Shown: positions 6,151 to 13,849, counted from the stretch's first letter. The stretch: 14,719 bases of DNA from Candidatus Falkowbacteria bacterium CG1_02_41_21 (GCA_001871235.1 MNUV01000057.1:1-14719); one strand, 5' to 3'. Made by a program: numbers and translations. The notes: generated by a model not told the origin, from the letters alone.

Positions 6151-8710
6151 AAGGCATCAAGTAAAAATCAATGTCGTGGCGGGTGAACAACTGGGGCCGG
6201 ATCAGTCGTCTTTTGTGGTTGATTTGAAACCCACCAGCTCTTCCTTCCAGGAGCGATCGGTTAATCCCAATATTGTGACTCATTCGGCTCCGGTTAAGAA
6301 TTCCGCTGATTTTTTAACTTCCGATAAAACCAAGAGTGAGTTTTTAAATTTTGATTCAGTCAAGATGAAACAGATGTTGTTTTATCCGCTTTATCGTTTG
6401 ATTTATCAGTTGGTGATATTCAGTCGGCGAGTTTATAACCAATTGCATCTGCCTCAGATTAAATTGCCCAAAATCAATTGGCCGCGATTGAAGTTCCCGG
6501 TGATTAAAATTCATCGCTGGAAATTTAAACCGGAACCAAAGATTGTCACTGCGACTTTGGATTTGGTCCGCAAAGTCATCCCGGCCAAGATTTTAGAAAG
6601 AGAGGAGCCGGTCTCTCCGGTTAAAAGATGGCGCTCCATTTTATTTTTTATTTTGATTCTCCTGGCGATTATTATCCCTTTCAAGCTTTTGACCTACTAC
6701 CAAATCCTGAATCTCAAATCTTGGCAGGAAGCCTTGATCGGTAATTCTCAATCCGGAATTGACAGCATTTTGTCAGCCTCGGAATCGGCCGTCAATTTTA
6801 ATCTGAGCGAAGCCAATAAAAATTTTAGCGCGGCCGGAGCCGATTTTATCAAAGCGCAAGCCCAATTCAAAGAAATTGATGAACTGATTTTAGCCTTAGC
6901 GTCTTTTTCGAACGACGAGAAAATAAAATTGGCGGCTCAGAGCCAGCCACTCTTGGCGGCCGGAGCCGTCAGCGCTCGCTTGGGCGGTAATTTAACCTTG
7001 GCGCTTGACAGTTTGGTGGGAAGCGGCCGAATGAATGAACCGATCGGACCGCGCCTAGAGAATTTTGTGCTTTACGGCCGGAGCGCCATCAGCGACGTCA
7101 AAGAATTGAATCAAACTCTTAAAACCATCAAGATAAAATCTTTGCCGGTTGATTATCAACAAAAATTTAACGACTTGAAAGCCAAGGCAGTGATTTTAGA
7201 AGACGGCCTAAGCAATTTTGTCAATTTGGCCGTGGGTCTGGACGAGTTTTTAGGGGCCAATATGGACAAGCGCTATTTATTGGTCTTTCAGAATAATAAT
7301 GAATTGCGCGCTTCGGGTGGATTTGTCGGCAGTTATGCGCTGGTGGATTTAAGGGATGGCCAGATTAAAAATATTGAAGTTCCGGGCGGGGGATCATATG
7401 ACACCGAAGGCGGACTCAAAGTTCTGATGGCGGCGCCCCAACCTCTTTGGTTAGTTAACCCCTTGTGGCATTTTTGGGACGCTAATTGGTGGCCGGATTG
7501 GGAGCTGTCCGCTAAAAATCTGATGTGGTTTTTGGAAAAGAGCGACGGTCCGAGCGTGGACGGAGTAATTACTTTTACGCCGACCGTGATTGAAAAACTA
7601 TTAACCGTCACCGGAGCCATAGATTTGAAAGAAAAATATGGCGTGACCATCACCGCCGATAATTTTTGGGAAGTGGCCCAGAGTATCATTGAAAAAACCG
7701 GCAATCCGGAAGCCTATGCTTCCTCCACCGATTTGGGGAAAAAGATAACAGCCGAGGTCAAAAAAAATGAGGAACTATTAGCCGCTGCCGACAAAGCCAA
7801 GCCCAAAGCTATTATCGGCGACCTGCTCAGCAAAATTATGGAAACCTTGCCGCAGAAATTGGATCAAGCGAATTTATTGAAGCTCCTTAAAATCACCGAT
7901 GAAAGTTTGAGCGCCAAGCAGATTATGTTTTATTTCTCCGATTCTAATTTAGAACAAAAAATGATTGAGAACGGCTGGGCCGGAAAAATGAGATTCGCCC
8001 CGAATGATTATTTATCGGTCATCAACACCAATATCGCCGGCGGCAAAAGCGATCGGGTGATGGAAGAAACTATTAATCACCAAATTGAGATTCAAGCCGA
8101 CGGCTCCATTATTGATAATTTGATTATTACCCGAGCCCATCGCGGGGTGCGGGGCGAGCCCTTTACCGGTATGCGCAATGTTGATTGGATGCGGATTTAC
8201 GTGCCTTTAGGCAGTGAACTCTTGGAATCCAGCGGCTGGAGCGTGCCTGACCAAACTTATTTTGAGAGCCCGGACCCGGCTTGGAAGACCAATGAGTATC
8301 TGGCTCAGACCGAAGGCCAGGCGACCACTCAAGAATTAAGCGGCGTCAAAGTTTATGCCGAAAACGGCAAGACCGTTTTTGCCAATTGGAGCATGGTTGA
8401 TCCCGGCAAGAATACTATCATCACCTTGAAATATCATTTGCCCTTCAAATTGAAGCTCCAGAAGCCTGCCACCGGCCTGATAGCCTGGGTTAATCGGTTA
8501 TTTAAACAAGAACCGATAGTCTATGATTATTCGCTCTTAGTCCAAAAACAGCCGGGAGCCCCAGCCGGCAATTATTCCAGTTCTTTGTCGTTTAGCGGCC
8601 GGGTCCGGATTTTCTGGAAATATCCTGATAATTTAGATATAATAGATAATGGCTGGGAAAGGCAGGAACCTTTAGCGGCTGATAAGTATTATAAGATATT
8701 AATCAAATAA
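6140..8710 (+). CDS. DUF4012-domain single-pass membrane protein
   Basis: This 856-residue protein has a long basic cytoplasmic tail (1-163), one transmembrane helix (about 166-187, ILFFILILLAIIIPFKLL) and a large outer part. Residues about 190-365 are helical and alanine/leucine-rich, suggesting a coiled or helical-hairpin stalk. The DUF4012 core follows: DKRYLLVFQNNNELRASGG (376-394), FVGSYALVDLRDG (395-407) and the tryptophan-rich LWHFWDANWWPDWELSAKN (442-460), then DGVITFTPTVIEKLL. DUF4012 proteins accompany polysaccharide and S-layer-type loci, and I associate the fold with LytR-CpsA-Psr-like ligases, though no catalytic assignment is secure. The C-terminal third looks beta-rich. Residues 104-128 show an unusual five-residue periodicity before the membrane. 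It starts inside the GT4 gene with no Shine-Dalgarno, indicating coupling. A role in attaching or organising surface polymers is inference. Confidence 0.85.
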   Translation: MAIKRHQVKINVVAGEQLGPDQSSFVVDLKPTSSSFQERSVNPNIVTHSAPVKNSADFLTSDKTKSEFLNFDSVKMKQMLFYPLYRLIYQLVIFSRRVYNQLHLPQIKLPKINWPRLKFPVIKIHRWKFKPEPKIVTATLDLVRKVIPAKILEREEPVSPVKRWRSILFFILILLAIIIPFKLLTYYQILNLKSWQEALIGNSQSGIDSILSASESAVNFNLSEANKNFSAAGADFIKAQAQFKEIDELILALASFSNDEKIKLAAQSQPLLAAGAVSARLGGNLTLALDSLVGSGRMNEPIGPRLENFVLYGRSAISDVKELNQTLKTIKIKSLPVDYQQKFNDLKAKAVILEDGLSNFVNLAVGLDEFLGANMDKRYLLVFQNNNELRASGGFVGSYALVDLRDGQIKNIEVPGGGSYDTEGGLKVLMAAPQPLWLVNPLWHFWDANWWPDWELSAKNLMWFLEKSDGPSVDGVITFTPTVIEKLLTVTGAIDLKEKYGVTITADNFWEVAQSIIEKTGNPEAYASSTDLGKKITAEVKKNEELLAAADKAKPKAIIGDLLSKIMETLPQKLDQANLLKLLKITDESLSAKQIMFYFSDSNLEQKMIENGWAGKMRFAPNDYLSVINTNIAGGKSDRVMEETINHQIEIQADGSIIDNLIITRAHRGVRGEPFTGMRNVDWMRIYVPLGSELLESSGWSVPDQTYFESPDPAWKTNEYLAQTEGQATTQELSGVKVYAENGKTVFANWSMVDPGKNTIITLKYHLPFKLKLQKPATGLIAWVNRLFKQEPIVYDYSLLVQKQPGAPAGNYSSSLSFSGRVRIFWKYPDNLDIIDNGWERQEPLAADKYYKILIK

Positions 8711-8721
8711 CAATAAACTAT

Positions 8722-10728
8722 ATGTCAGAACCAAAAGTCATCCCAGTGATTCCTAAGGGCAACCCGGAGCGAAAATCTTCGTTATCCGAGTTTATTGAAC
8801 GACCTCTGGCTACTGATAATGAAGTGGCTAAATTTGAAGCTAAGATTAATGAGAGCTTGAATCATAATGGCTCATCTCAGAACAATGATGAGCTGTTAGA
8901 AATTTATGAAGATTCCAGCGGGAATATCATTGATGTCAAGAAGATTATCATTAAACGAGGCCATGGATTTTTTGGCTTGCTTTTTAAGATTATTTTCTTA
9001 CTCATCTTTTTCGGCGCTTTAGTTTATGGCGCTTATTTGGCTTATGATAAATTTCGTTCCAGCCGGACTAATATCTTGGATTTGGCGGCGACCGCGCCGG
9101 CGGAGACAAAATCCGGCGATGAATTTTTTTATGATTTGGATTACAAGAATTTAACCAGCGGAGCGTTAAAGAATATCAAGATTGAAGTGACTTATCCGGA
9201 TAATTTTATCTTCATTGACAGTTTGCCCGGTCCGCTGCAGAACAAAAATACTTGGGAGATATCTAATTTGGATCCGAAGAGCAGTGGGACCATCAAGATC
9301 AAAGGTAAAATAATTAACTCCGTGGGCAAGGATAATTTGTTTTTGGCTAAAGTTAATTATTTTATGGAAAATTTCAGCACCGAATTCAAGAAAGAAATCG
9401 CCAGTGTGGTTAAGGTCAAAGCTTTAGGTTTTAACGTTGACTTTAACTACGCCTCCACGGCCTTAGTGGGCGAAGACAATGAAATTGATTTAAGTTTCGG
9501 TAATTACGAGACTGTCCCCGGAACGGTTAATTTGGTGATGAATTTTCCGGTTAACATGACCTTAATGGGTGTGACGGCGCTCGGGAACGGAATTACGGCC
9601 ACTTCTTCCGGCAATCTATTGTCTCTGGAAAAAATCAGCGATGATACTTGGCGACTGTCTAACTTCAAGATTGAGGCCGGGACGCAGAATGTGCGGATTA
9701 AATATAAAGTGAAGGTGAAGACTGACGATCAACAGAAGATAAATTTACGGCTGGAGGAAAAAGCGCCGAATGATCAGTATTACACTTTTGCCGAAAAAGA
9801 AGTGGCGGTGGATGTCATTAAAAGCAGTTTGAATCTAAGCTTGTCCCTGAACGGCAATAAAAGCGATACCAACGTTAATTTCGGCGATACTTTGAATTAT
9901 TCCCTCAGCTATAGCAACAAAGGCGATGCGCCCATGAAAGATATTGTGATTATGGCCGCCCTGAACAGTGATTTTCTGGATTGGACTACCTTGAAAGACA
10001 AGCATAACGGGCAGCCGAAGAAGGGCATCATCACTTGGACTAAAAATGAGATTCCGGAGTTAGCGGAACTAGAGGCCAACAAGGAAGGCACGATTGATTT
10101 TTCCATTAATGTCAGTAATTTTAGCACTAGTGATTTAGGCCAGAACTTCGCCATCAAGAGCTATGCTCAATTCAGTATCGGCAACAGTGAAGAATTGAAG
10201 GAGGGGAGTGATAATAAGAGTAATGAGATTAACAGCAAGATTAACAGTGACCTGAGATTCAAAGAACAGGTCCGTTATTTTGATGAAAATAATTTTCCGG
10301 TCGGAGACGGACCCCTGCCGCCCCAAGTGGGACAAAAAACCAGCCTGAAAGTCTATTGGCAAATCATTAACAACTTGCATGAATTAAATAACGTCCAGGT
10401 GGAATATCAATTGCCCCCGGCTATTTCTTTTGATGACCGAGTCCAGACTTCAGTCGGCAGCATTAACTATGACAGCGCCGCCAACAAGATTATCTGGTCC
10501 ATCGGCCGCTGGCCGCTCACGGTCTATAACGCCACGGCCGAATTTAACATCGCCGTTAACCCGGTGGATGATAATCGCAACAAGATTATGGTCATTTCCG
10601 GCGGAGCGATTATTTCCGCGCTGGACATTGATACCCAGGAAACGATTGTCAAAACCAGCCAGGTGCAGACCACTAAGTTGGATGATGATGATATCGCCAG
10701 TTTGAATAATGACGGGCGAGTACAGTAA
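8722..10728 (+). CDS. Single-pass surface protein with DUF11-like Ig-type domains
   Basis: This 668-residue protein has a hydrophilic cytoplasmic tail (1-80), one transmembrane helix (about 83-108, ending GALVYGAYLAYDKF) and about 555 residues outside. The outer part reads as four beta-sandwich-like units near 118-230, 235-350, 352-480 and 515-650. The third shows the DUF11-type pattern of repeated-domain surface proteins, with FGDTLNYSLSYSNKGDAPMK (385-404) followed by a stretch of alternating hydrophobics. No enzymatic motif, LPXTG or sorting signal is present. The last 17 residues are acidic and polar (KLDDDDIASLNNDG). Its tail-helix-ectodomain plan mirrors the DUF4012 protein 11 bases upstream, so the two may be partners in one envelope structure (inference). 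The ATG follows caataaactat with no ribosome-binding site. No specific family name is offered beyond DUF11-like. Confidence 0.75.
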   Translation: MSEPKVIPVIPKGNPERKSSLSEFIERPLATDNEVAKFEAKINESLNHNGSSQNNDELLEIYEDSSGNIIDVKKIIIKRGHGFFGLLFKIIFLLIFFGALVYGAYLAYDKFRSSRTNILDLAATAPAETKSGDEFFYDLDYKNLTSGALKNIKIEVTYPDNFIFIDSLPGPLQNKNTWEISNLDPKSSGTIKIKGKIINSVGKDNLFLAKVNYFMENFSTEFKKEIASVVKVKALGFNVDFNYASTALVGEDNEIDLSFGNYETVPGTVNLVMNFPVNMTLMGVTALGNGITATSSGNLLSLEKISDDTWRLSNFKIEAGTQNVRIKYKVKVKTDDQQKINLRLEEKAPNDQYYTFAEKEVAVDVIKSSLNLSLSLNGNKSDTNVNFGDTLNYSLSYSNKGDAPMKDIVIMAALNSDFLDWTTLKDKHNGQPKKGIITWTKNEIPELAELEANKEGTIDFSINVSNFSTSDLGQNFAIKSYAQFSIGNSEELKEGSDNKSNEINSKINSDLRFKEQVRYFDENNFPVGDGPLPPQVGQKTSLKVYWQIINNLHELNNVQVEYQLPPAISFDDRVQTSVGSINYDSAANKIIWSIGRWPLTVYNATAEFNIAVNPVDDNRNKIMVISGGAIISALDIDTQETIVKTSQVQTTKLDDDDIASLNNDGRVQ

Positions 10729-10740
10729 TAAAAATTTTTT

Positions 10741-11847
10741 ATGTTTAAGATCAATAACGCCCGGCGGGGAACTAAGCTCCGCCGCGGCGACATCAGAACC
10801 GCTCATGGAGTATTACCCACTCCATTTTTTATGCCGGATGCCACTCGGGGCTTTGTGAAATTGACCAACAATGAAGATTTGATTAGAGTCGGCATCTCCG
10901 CCCTAGTCGTCAACACTTTTCATTTATATTTACAGCCCGGAACCAAAGTGATTAAAAAGGCCGGCGGGATTCATCAGTTCATGAATTGGAATAAGCCGTT
11001 GTTATCCGACAGCGGCGGGTTTCAGGTTTTCTCACTCATTCATAAAAATTCGCAGATGGGGAAAATCACCGATGAGAAAGTAATTTTCAAATCACCCTTA
11101 GATGGCTCTCGGCACGAAATCAGTCCGGAGAAATCCATTCAGATTCAATTTGATTTGGGCACGGACCTGATGGTTTGTTTTGATGATTGTCCGCCCAATG
11201 ACTTTGACAGGGATCAACTCATTATCGCCGTTGACCGGACTATCGCTTGGGCGAAGAGATGCAAGGCAGAATATGGAAGACAAATCAAGAAGAGAAAACT
11301 GACGGGCATCAAAAAACCACTCCTCTTCGGCGTGATTCAAGGCGGAGCCGAATTGGATCTCAGGCAGAAATGCGCCGAGGAACTCGTCAAAATCGGTTTT
11401 GACGGCTATGGCTTCGGAGCTCGGCCGGTGGACAAAGACGGTAATTTTTTAGCCGAGGTGCTGCAATATACTGCCGATTTGATTCCCCCAAAAGCCATTC
11501 GCTTTGCGCTCGGAATCGGCACTCCGGAAGATATCAAGCGCTGTGCCGATATGGGTTGGGACATCTTTGATTGCGTCATACCGACCCGGGAAGGCCGCCA
11601 TGGGAGGTTATTAATGGCAAAGAAGGGGAACTTGGGCTATGAACAGTTAAATGTCAATAACGCCCGTTTTGAGGGTGATTTTAGGGTAATAAACGCTAGT
11701 AGTGCTATAATGTCATTAAAGAGCCAAACCCGGGCCTATCTGCACCATTTATTCCGCCTGAACGAACCTCTGGGCCAGAATTTGGCCAGTCTCAATAACC
11801 TGGAGTTCTATATGAAGCTGATGCGGGGGCTGAGAAAAGACAAATAA
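10741..11847 (+). CDS. tgt: tRNA-guanine transglycosylase, zinc-site residues missing
   Basis: Tgt exchanges guanine-34 in the anticodon of Asp, Asn, His and Tyr tRNAs for a queuosine precursor (preQ1 in bacteria) or queuine. This 368-residue protein has the usual length and order of motifs: LLSDSGGFQVFSL (87-99, with Asp90), DLMVCFDDCP (142-151), GVIQGGAE (197-204), FALGIGTPEDI (255-265), and FDCVIPTREGRHG (276-288), whose Asp277 is the nucleophile. The C-terminus RAYLHHLFRLNEPLG...NNLEFYMKLMRGLR aligns cleanly with the normal zinc domain. However, the CxCxxC plus His ligands are replaced by Ser321, Ile323, Leu326 and Asn352. The base-binding loop also differs (GYGFGARPV rather than a GGL-type loop). 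No other queuosine gene is in the window, so a salvaged base is likely if it is active. The start at 10741 has no Shine-Dalgarno and lies 12 bases after the previous stop. Confidence 0.92.
   Translation: MFKINNARRGTKLRRGDIRTAHGVLPTPFFMPDATRGFVKLTNNEDLIRVGISALVVNTFHLYLQPGTKVIKKAGGIHQFMNWNKPLLSDSGGFQVFSLIHKNSQMGKITDEKVIFKSPLDGSRHEISPEKSIQIQFDLGTDLMVCFDDCPPNDFDRDQLIIAVDRTIAWAKRCKAEYGRQIKKRKLTGIKKPLLFGVIQGGAELDLRQKCAEELVKIGFDGYGFGARPVDKDGNFLAEVLQYTADLIPPKAIRFALGIGTPEDIKRCADMGWDIFDCVIPTREGRHGRLLMAKKGNLGYEQLNVNNARFEGDFRVINASSAIMSLKSQTRAYLHHLFRLNEPLGQNLASLNNLEFYMKLMRGLRKDK
11703..11711 (+). promoter_or_regulatory. Perfect extended -10 inside tgt, facing the pilin gene
   Basis: TG-C-TATAAT (11703-11711) is a full extended -10 element, 147 bases before the pilin ATG at 11859. 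No good -35 is at 16-18 bases. It falls in the stretch coding for the altered zinc-site region of Tgt (residues 321-325). It could give the pilin and hydrolase genes separate transcription, but it may also be chance in coding sequence. Confidence 0.3.
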
Positions 11848-11858
11848 TCTCTAAATAT

Positions 11859-12065
11859 ATGAACTCGAAAAAAGCTTTTACTCTCATTGAACTGCTCGTC
11901 GTGATTGCCATCATCGGTATTTTGGCGACCGTCTCTATTATTTCTCTGTCTAACGCCCGGGCCAAATCCCGTGATGCCAAGCGGGCGGGGGACATGAAGC
12001 AAGTCCAAACCGCTCTGGAATTATTCTTTAATGACAACAATCGCTATCCCACCGCCACGGAGTAG
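11859..12065 (+). CDS. Prepilin-like 68-residue fragment before the amber stop
   Basis: This is the 5' open part of the broken gene. It has a class III signal: short basic leader MNSKKA, then FTLIELLVVIAIIGILATVS with Glu at position +5 of the mature form, as prepilin peptidase and pilus assembly require. The residue before the cleavage site is Ala6 rather than the usual Gly, which can be tolerated but is less common. The mature part has the N-terminal helix with SNARAKSRDAKRAGDMKQVQTAL and the YPTAT loop found in short CPR pseudopilins. If translated alone it would be an inner-membrane stub lacking the globular domain. The start is ATG after tctctaaatat, with no ribosome-binding site. Confidence 0.7.
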   Translation: MNSKKAFTLIELLVVIAIIGILATVSIISLSNARAKSRDAKRAGDMKQVQTALELFFNDNNRYPTATE

Positions 12066-12113
12066 GGCGCCGGTCAGCTCTATTCCACTACCACCAATTC
12101 CACTTCCACTTAT

Positions 12114-12860
12114 ATGCAAGTTATTCCTTCGGCTCCGACGCCGATGGACGGAACTTGTACCGCCGTTCAAAATGCCATTAATTATTTTTCAACTTCTAAC
12201 GGCGCTTCCTATGTTATTTCTTTTTGTTTGGGAAGCAACACCGGGACTCTCACTCCCGGACCGAAATGCTTGACTCCGGGAGGTATTGTGGACATTGATT
12301 GCAGCGAGGGGCCGGTTTGTTCCGATTTCACCCTTTATAATTTTAGCACTTGCGGTGACACTTTCACTTATTGCGACGAAACCTATCCGACCGTGAGTAT
12401 CGGCGGCGAGTGTTGGATGGCCAAGAATCTCAACGTCGGAGTGAGACTTGCCGGGGCTTCGGAGCAATCCGACAACGGTATTTTTCAAAAGTATTGTTAC
12501 AATAATTCCATGGCTCAATGCGCTAACTATGGCGCTTTATACCAGTGGGATGAAGCCATGCAATATTCCGCAGTCGAAGGCGCCAAAGGAATTTGTCCGG
12601 TCGGTTGGCATGTTCCCAGTGACGCCAATTTTACCTCTTTGACCCGCACGGTAATTGCCGATCCCGGTTGCGACCCGGCGACCGGTTGTACTCCGGCCGG
12701 AGAAATTTCCAAGCGACGGCGACCAGCACCCCGGTGGCTTGGAACGGCACTAATGACTTTAACTTTACCGCCATCCCCTCCAGTTATCGGGATTTGGACG
12801 GCGTCTTCAATCACCAGGGAACTTATGGTTTCTTCTGGACTTCAACCATTAACGACGTAG
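12114..12860 (+). CDS. FISUMP fragment downstream of the amber stop
   Basis: This open frame of 248 codons is in the same frame as the prepilin piece and carries its continuation. The FISUMP half is recognisable from CGDTFTYCDETYPTVSIGGE (residues 81-100) through CWMAKNLNVG, NYGALYQWDEAMQY and GICPVGWHVPSDANF. After about residue 200 the sequence turns into proline/arginine-rich nonsense because of the frameshift near 12713, and the stop at 12858-12860 is therefore not the natural one. The ATG at 12114 is an internal methionine, not a plausible start: it has no signal sequence, so a product begun there would not be exported. It is listed as a broken remnant. Confidence 0.55.
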   Translation: MQVIPSAPTPMDGTCTAVQNAINYFSTSNGASYVISFCLGSNTGTLTPGPKCLTPGGIVDIDCSEGPVCSDFTLYNFSTCGDTFTYCDETYPTVSIGGECWMAKNLNVGVRLAGASEQSDNGIFQKYCYNNSMAQCANYGALYQWDEAMQYSAVEGAKGICPVGWHVPSDANFTSLTRTVIADPGCDPATGCTPAGEISKRRRPAPRWLGTALMTLTLPPSPPVIGIWTASSITRELMVSSGLQPLTT

Positions 12861-12968
12861 ATAGCGCTTGGCATCGATTCTTGGACTCCGCCACCACCAC
12901 TATCGTGCGCTTTTATGACTTCCAAGCCTATGGTTTTGCCGTGCGTTGCATCCAGGATTAATGAAAAT

Positions 12969-13736
12969 ATGGAAAAGATATTTATTAAAAATCGTCATAA
13001 TCAAAACGTTTCTGTCTTGATTGAAAAAGCCGATAACCAGAAAGGCCTGGCTTTTGTGATGCATGGCTTGGGCGGCTTCAAGGAGCAACCGCACATAGAA
13101 AATTTTGCCAAAGCTTTTAGGGATAATAATTATACTGTTATCAGATTTGATACCACTAATACTTTTGGCGAGAGCGACGGTAATTATTCCGATGCGACCG
13201 TCACTAATTATTATGAAGACCTGGAAGATGTTATCAGTTGGTCTCAGACTCAAGCTTTTTATCAAGAACCGTTTATCCTTTGCGGTCATAGCTTGGGAGC
13301 GATTTGTTCGGCGTTATATGCGGAAAACTATCCGGAAAAGGTTAGAGCTTTGGCGCCTATTTCTACCGTGGTCAGCGGCCAACTTAGCATAGAAGCTCAT
13401 ACCCGGGAGGAAATGAGCGATTGGGAAAAAACCGGTTGGCGGACGACCATCGGATATAGTAGCGGGATAACCAAGAGATTAAAGTGGGCGCATATGGCCG
13501 ACAGACTCAAATATGATTTACTGCCGAAAGTTAATTTTTTGACCATGCCGGTTCTTTTGCTGGTGGGCGAAGTGGACACCTCCACCCCTCTAAGTCATCA
13601 GAAGATTTTGTTTGATAAATTGCCGGGTAAAAGGGAATTGCAGGTTATAAAAAATGCGCCGCATACTTTCAGGGACGAGGAGCATCTCCGGGAGATCTAT
13701 CAGATTATGGATAAGTGGATTAAATCTTTGGGTTAA
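12969..13736 (+). CDS. Alpha/beta hydrolase (serine esterase/peptidase-like)
   Basis: This 255-residue soluble protein has the alpha/beta hydrolase fold. It shows the oxyanion-loop region FVMHGLGGFKEQ (29-40), RFDTTNTFGESDG (59-71), the nucleophile elbow GHSLG (106-110, Ser108), LLLVGEVDTSTP (196-207, Asp203) and NAPHTF (229-234, His232), giving a complete Ser-Asp-His triad. The pattern is closest to Hydrolase_4/dienelactone-hydrolase-like small esterases and S33-type peptidases; the substrate cannot be named. There is no signal peptide, so it is cytoplasmic. The frame is open further upstream to 12915, but that part overlaps the end of the pilin gene in another frame; MEKIFIKN at 12969 is the natural start, seven bases after the pilin stop with a weak AGGAT upstream. 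It is the last gene of the long run; no terminator was found after it. Confidence 0.88.
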   Translation: MEKIFIKNRHNQNVSVLIEKADNQKGLAFVMHGLGGFKEQPHIENFAKAFRDNNYTVIRFDTTNTFGESDGNYSDATVTNYYEDLEDVISWSQTQAFYQEPFILCGHSLGAICSALYAENYPEKVRALAPISTVVSGQLSIEAHTREEMSDWEKTGWRTTIGYSSGITKRLKWAHMADRLKYDLLPKVNFLTMPVLLLVGEVDTSTPLSHQKILFDKLPGKRELQVIKNAPHTFRDEEHLREIYQIMDKWIKSLG

Positions 13737-13755
13737 TAAGTTTTGACGAGAGCTA

Positions 13756-13783
13756 TTGACAAAATAATTTGCTAGCTTAAATT
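13756..13783 (+). promoter_or_regulatory. Candidate upstream promoter before the RhuM-like gene
   Basis: A perfect TTGACA (13756-13761) is followed after 15-16 bases by TTAAAT or TAAATT (13777-13783), a mediocre -10. It starts 19 bases after the hydrolase stop and would give a leader of over 100 bases to the gene at 13903. Lower weight than the downstream site. Confidence 0.3.
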
Positions 13784-13849
13784 GCCGTTGATTTTAAATT
13801 TATTCGGGTGGTTTCATATTAATATCACTTTTACTGTTAAAAATCCCGA

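Larger units (their letters stand above)
11859..12961 (+). pseudogene. Pseudopilin-FISUMP gene broken by amber stop and frameshift
   Basis: Read as one gene this would encode about 367 residues: a type IV/type II pseudopilin N-terminus, a pilin-type body and a FISUMP domain (Fibrobacter succinogenes major paralogous domain), a secreted module of unknown role. Two lesions break it. A TAG at 12063-12065 stops the prepilin after 68 residues, yet the same frame resumes at once with pilin-like sequence (GAGQLYSTTTNSTST) and runs through the first half of FISUMP. Near 12711-12714 the reading shifts by one base: adding one G after 12713 turns SKRRR into SKATATSTPVAWNG, joining to the remaining FISUMP motifs GFFWTSTINDVDSAWHRFL and the terminal FAVRCIQD, which ends at TAA 12959-12961. 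Both are single-base lesions, so they may be real decay, phase variation or sequencing error. The gene sits 11 bases after tgt and 7 before the hydrolase. Confidence 0.82.

Noticed and set aside
8638..8643. TATAAT near the end of the DUF4012 gene as a promoter for the next gene
   Set aside because: No TG extension and no acceptable -35; likely chance in AT-rich codons for Asp-Ile-Ile.
10430..10806. Overlapping plus- and minus-strand open frames at the DUF11-like/tgt junction
   Set aside because: They overlap well-supported genes in other frames, have arginine/proline-rich nonsense composition and no recognisable domains.
12063..12065. TAG read as a sense codon in the pilin gene
   Set aside because: The GT2 gene ends normally with TAG (1360-1362), no suppressor tRNA is seen, and a second lesion lies in the same gene; a mutation or sequencing error is simpler.
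12915..12968. Upstream extension of the alpha/beta hydrolase to 12915
   Set aside because: Those 18 codons overlap the final FISUMP codons in another frame and do not resemble a hydrolase N-terminus; 12969 fits better.
13771..13776. GCTAGC palindrome after the hydrolase as a terminator
   Set aside because: The stem is only a few bases with no T run after it.
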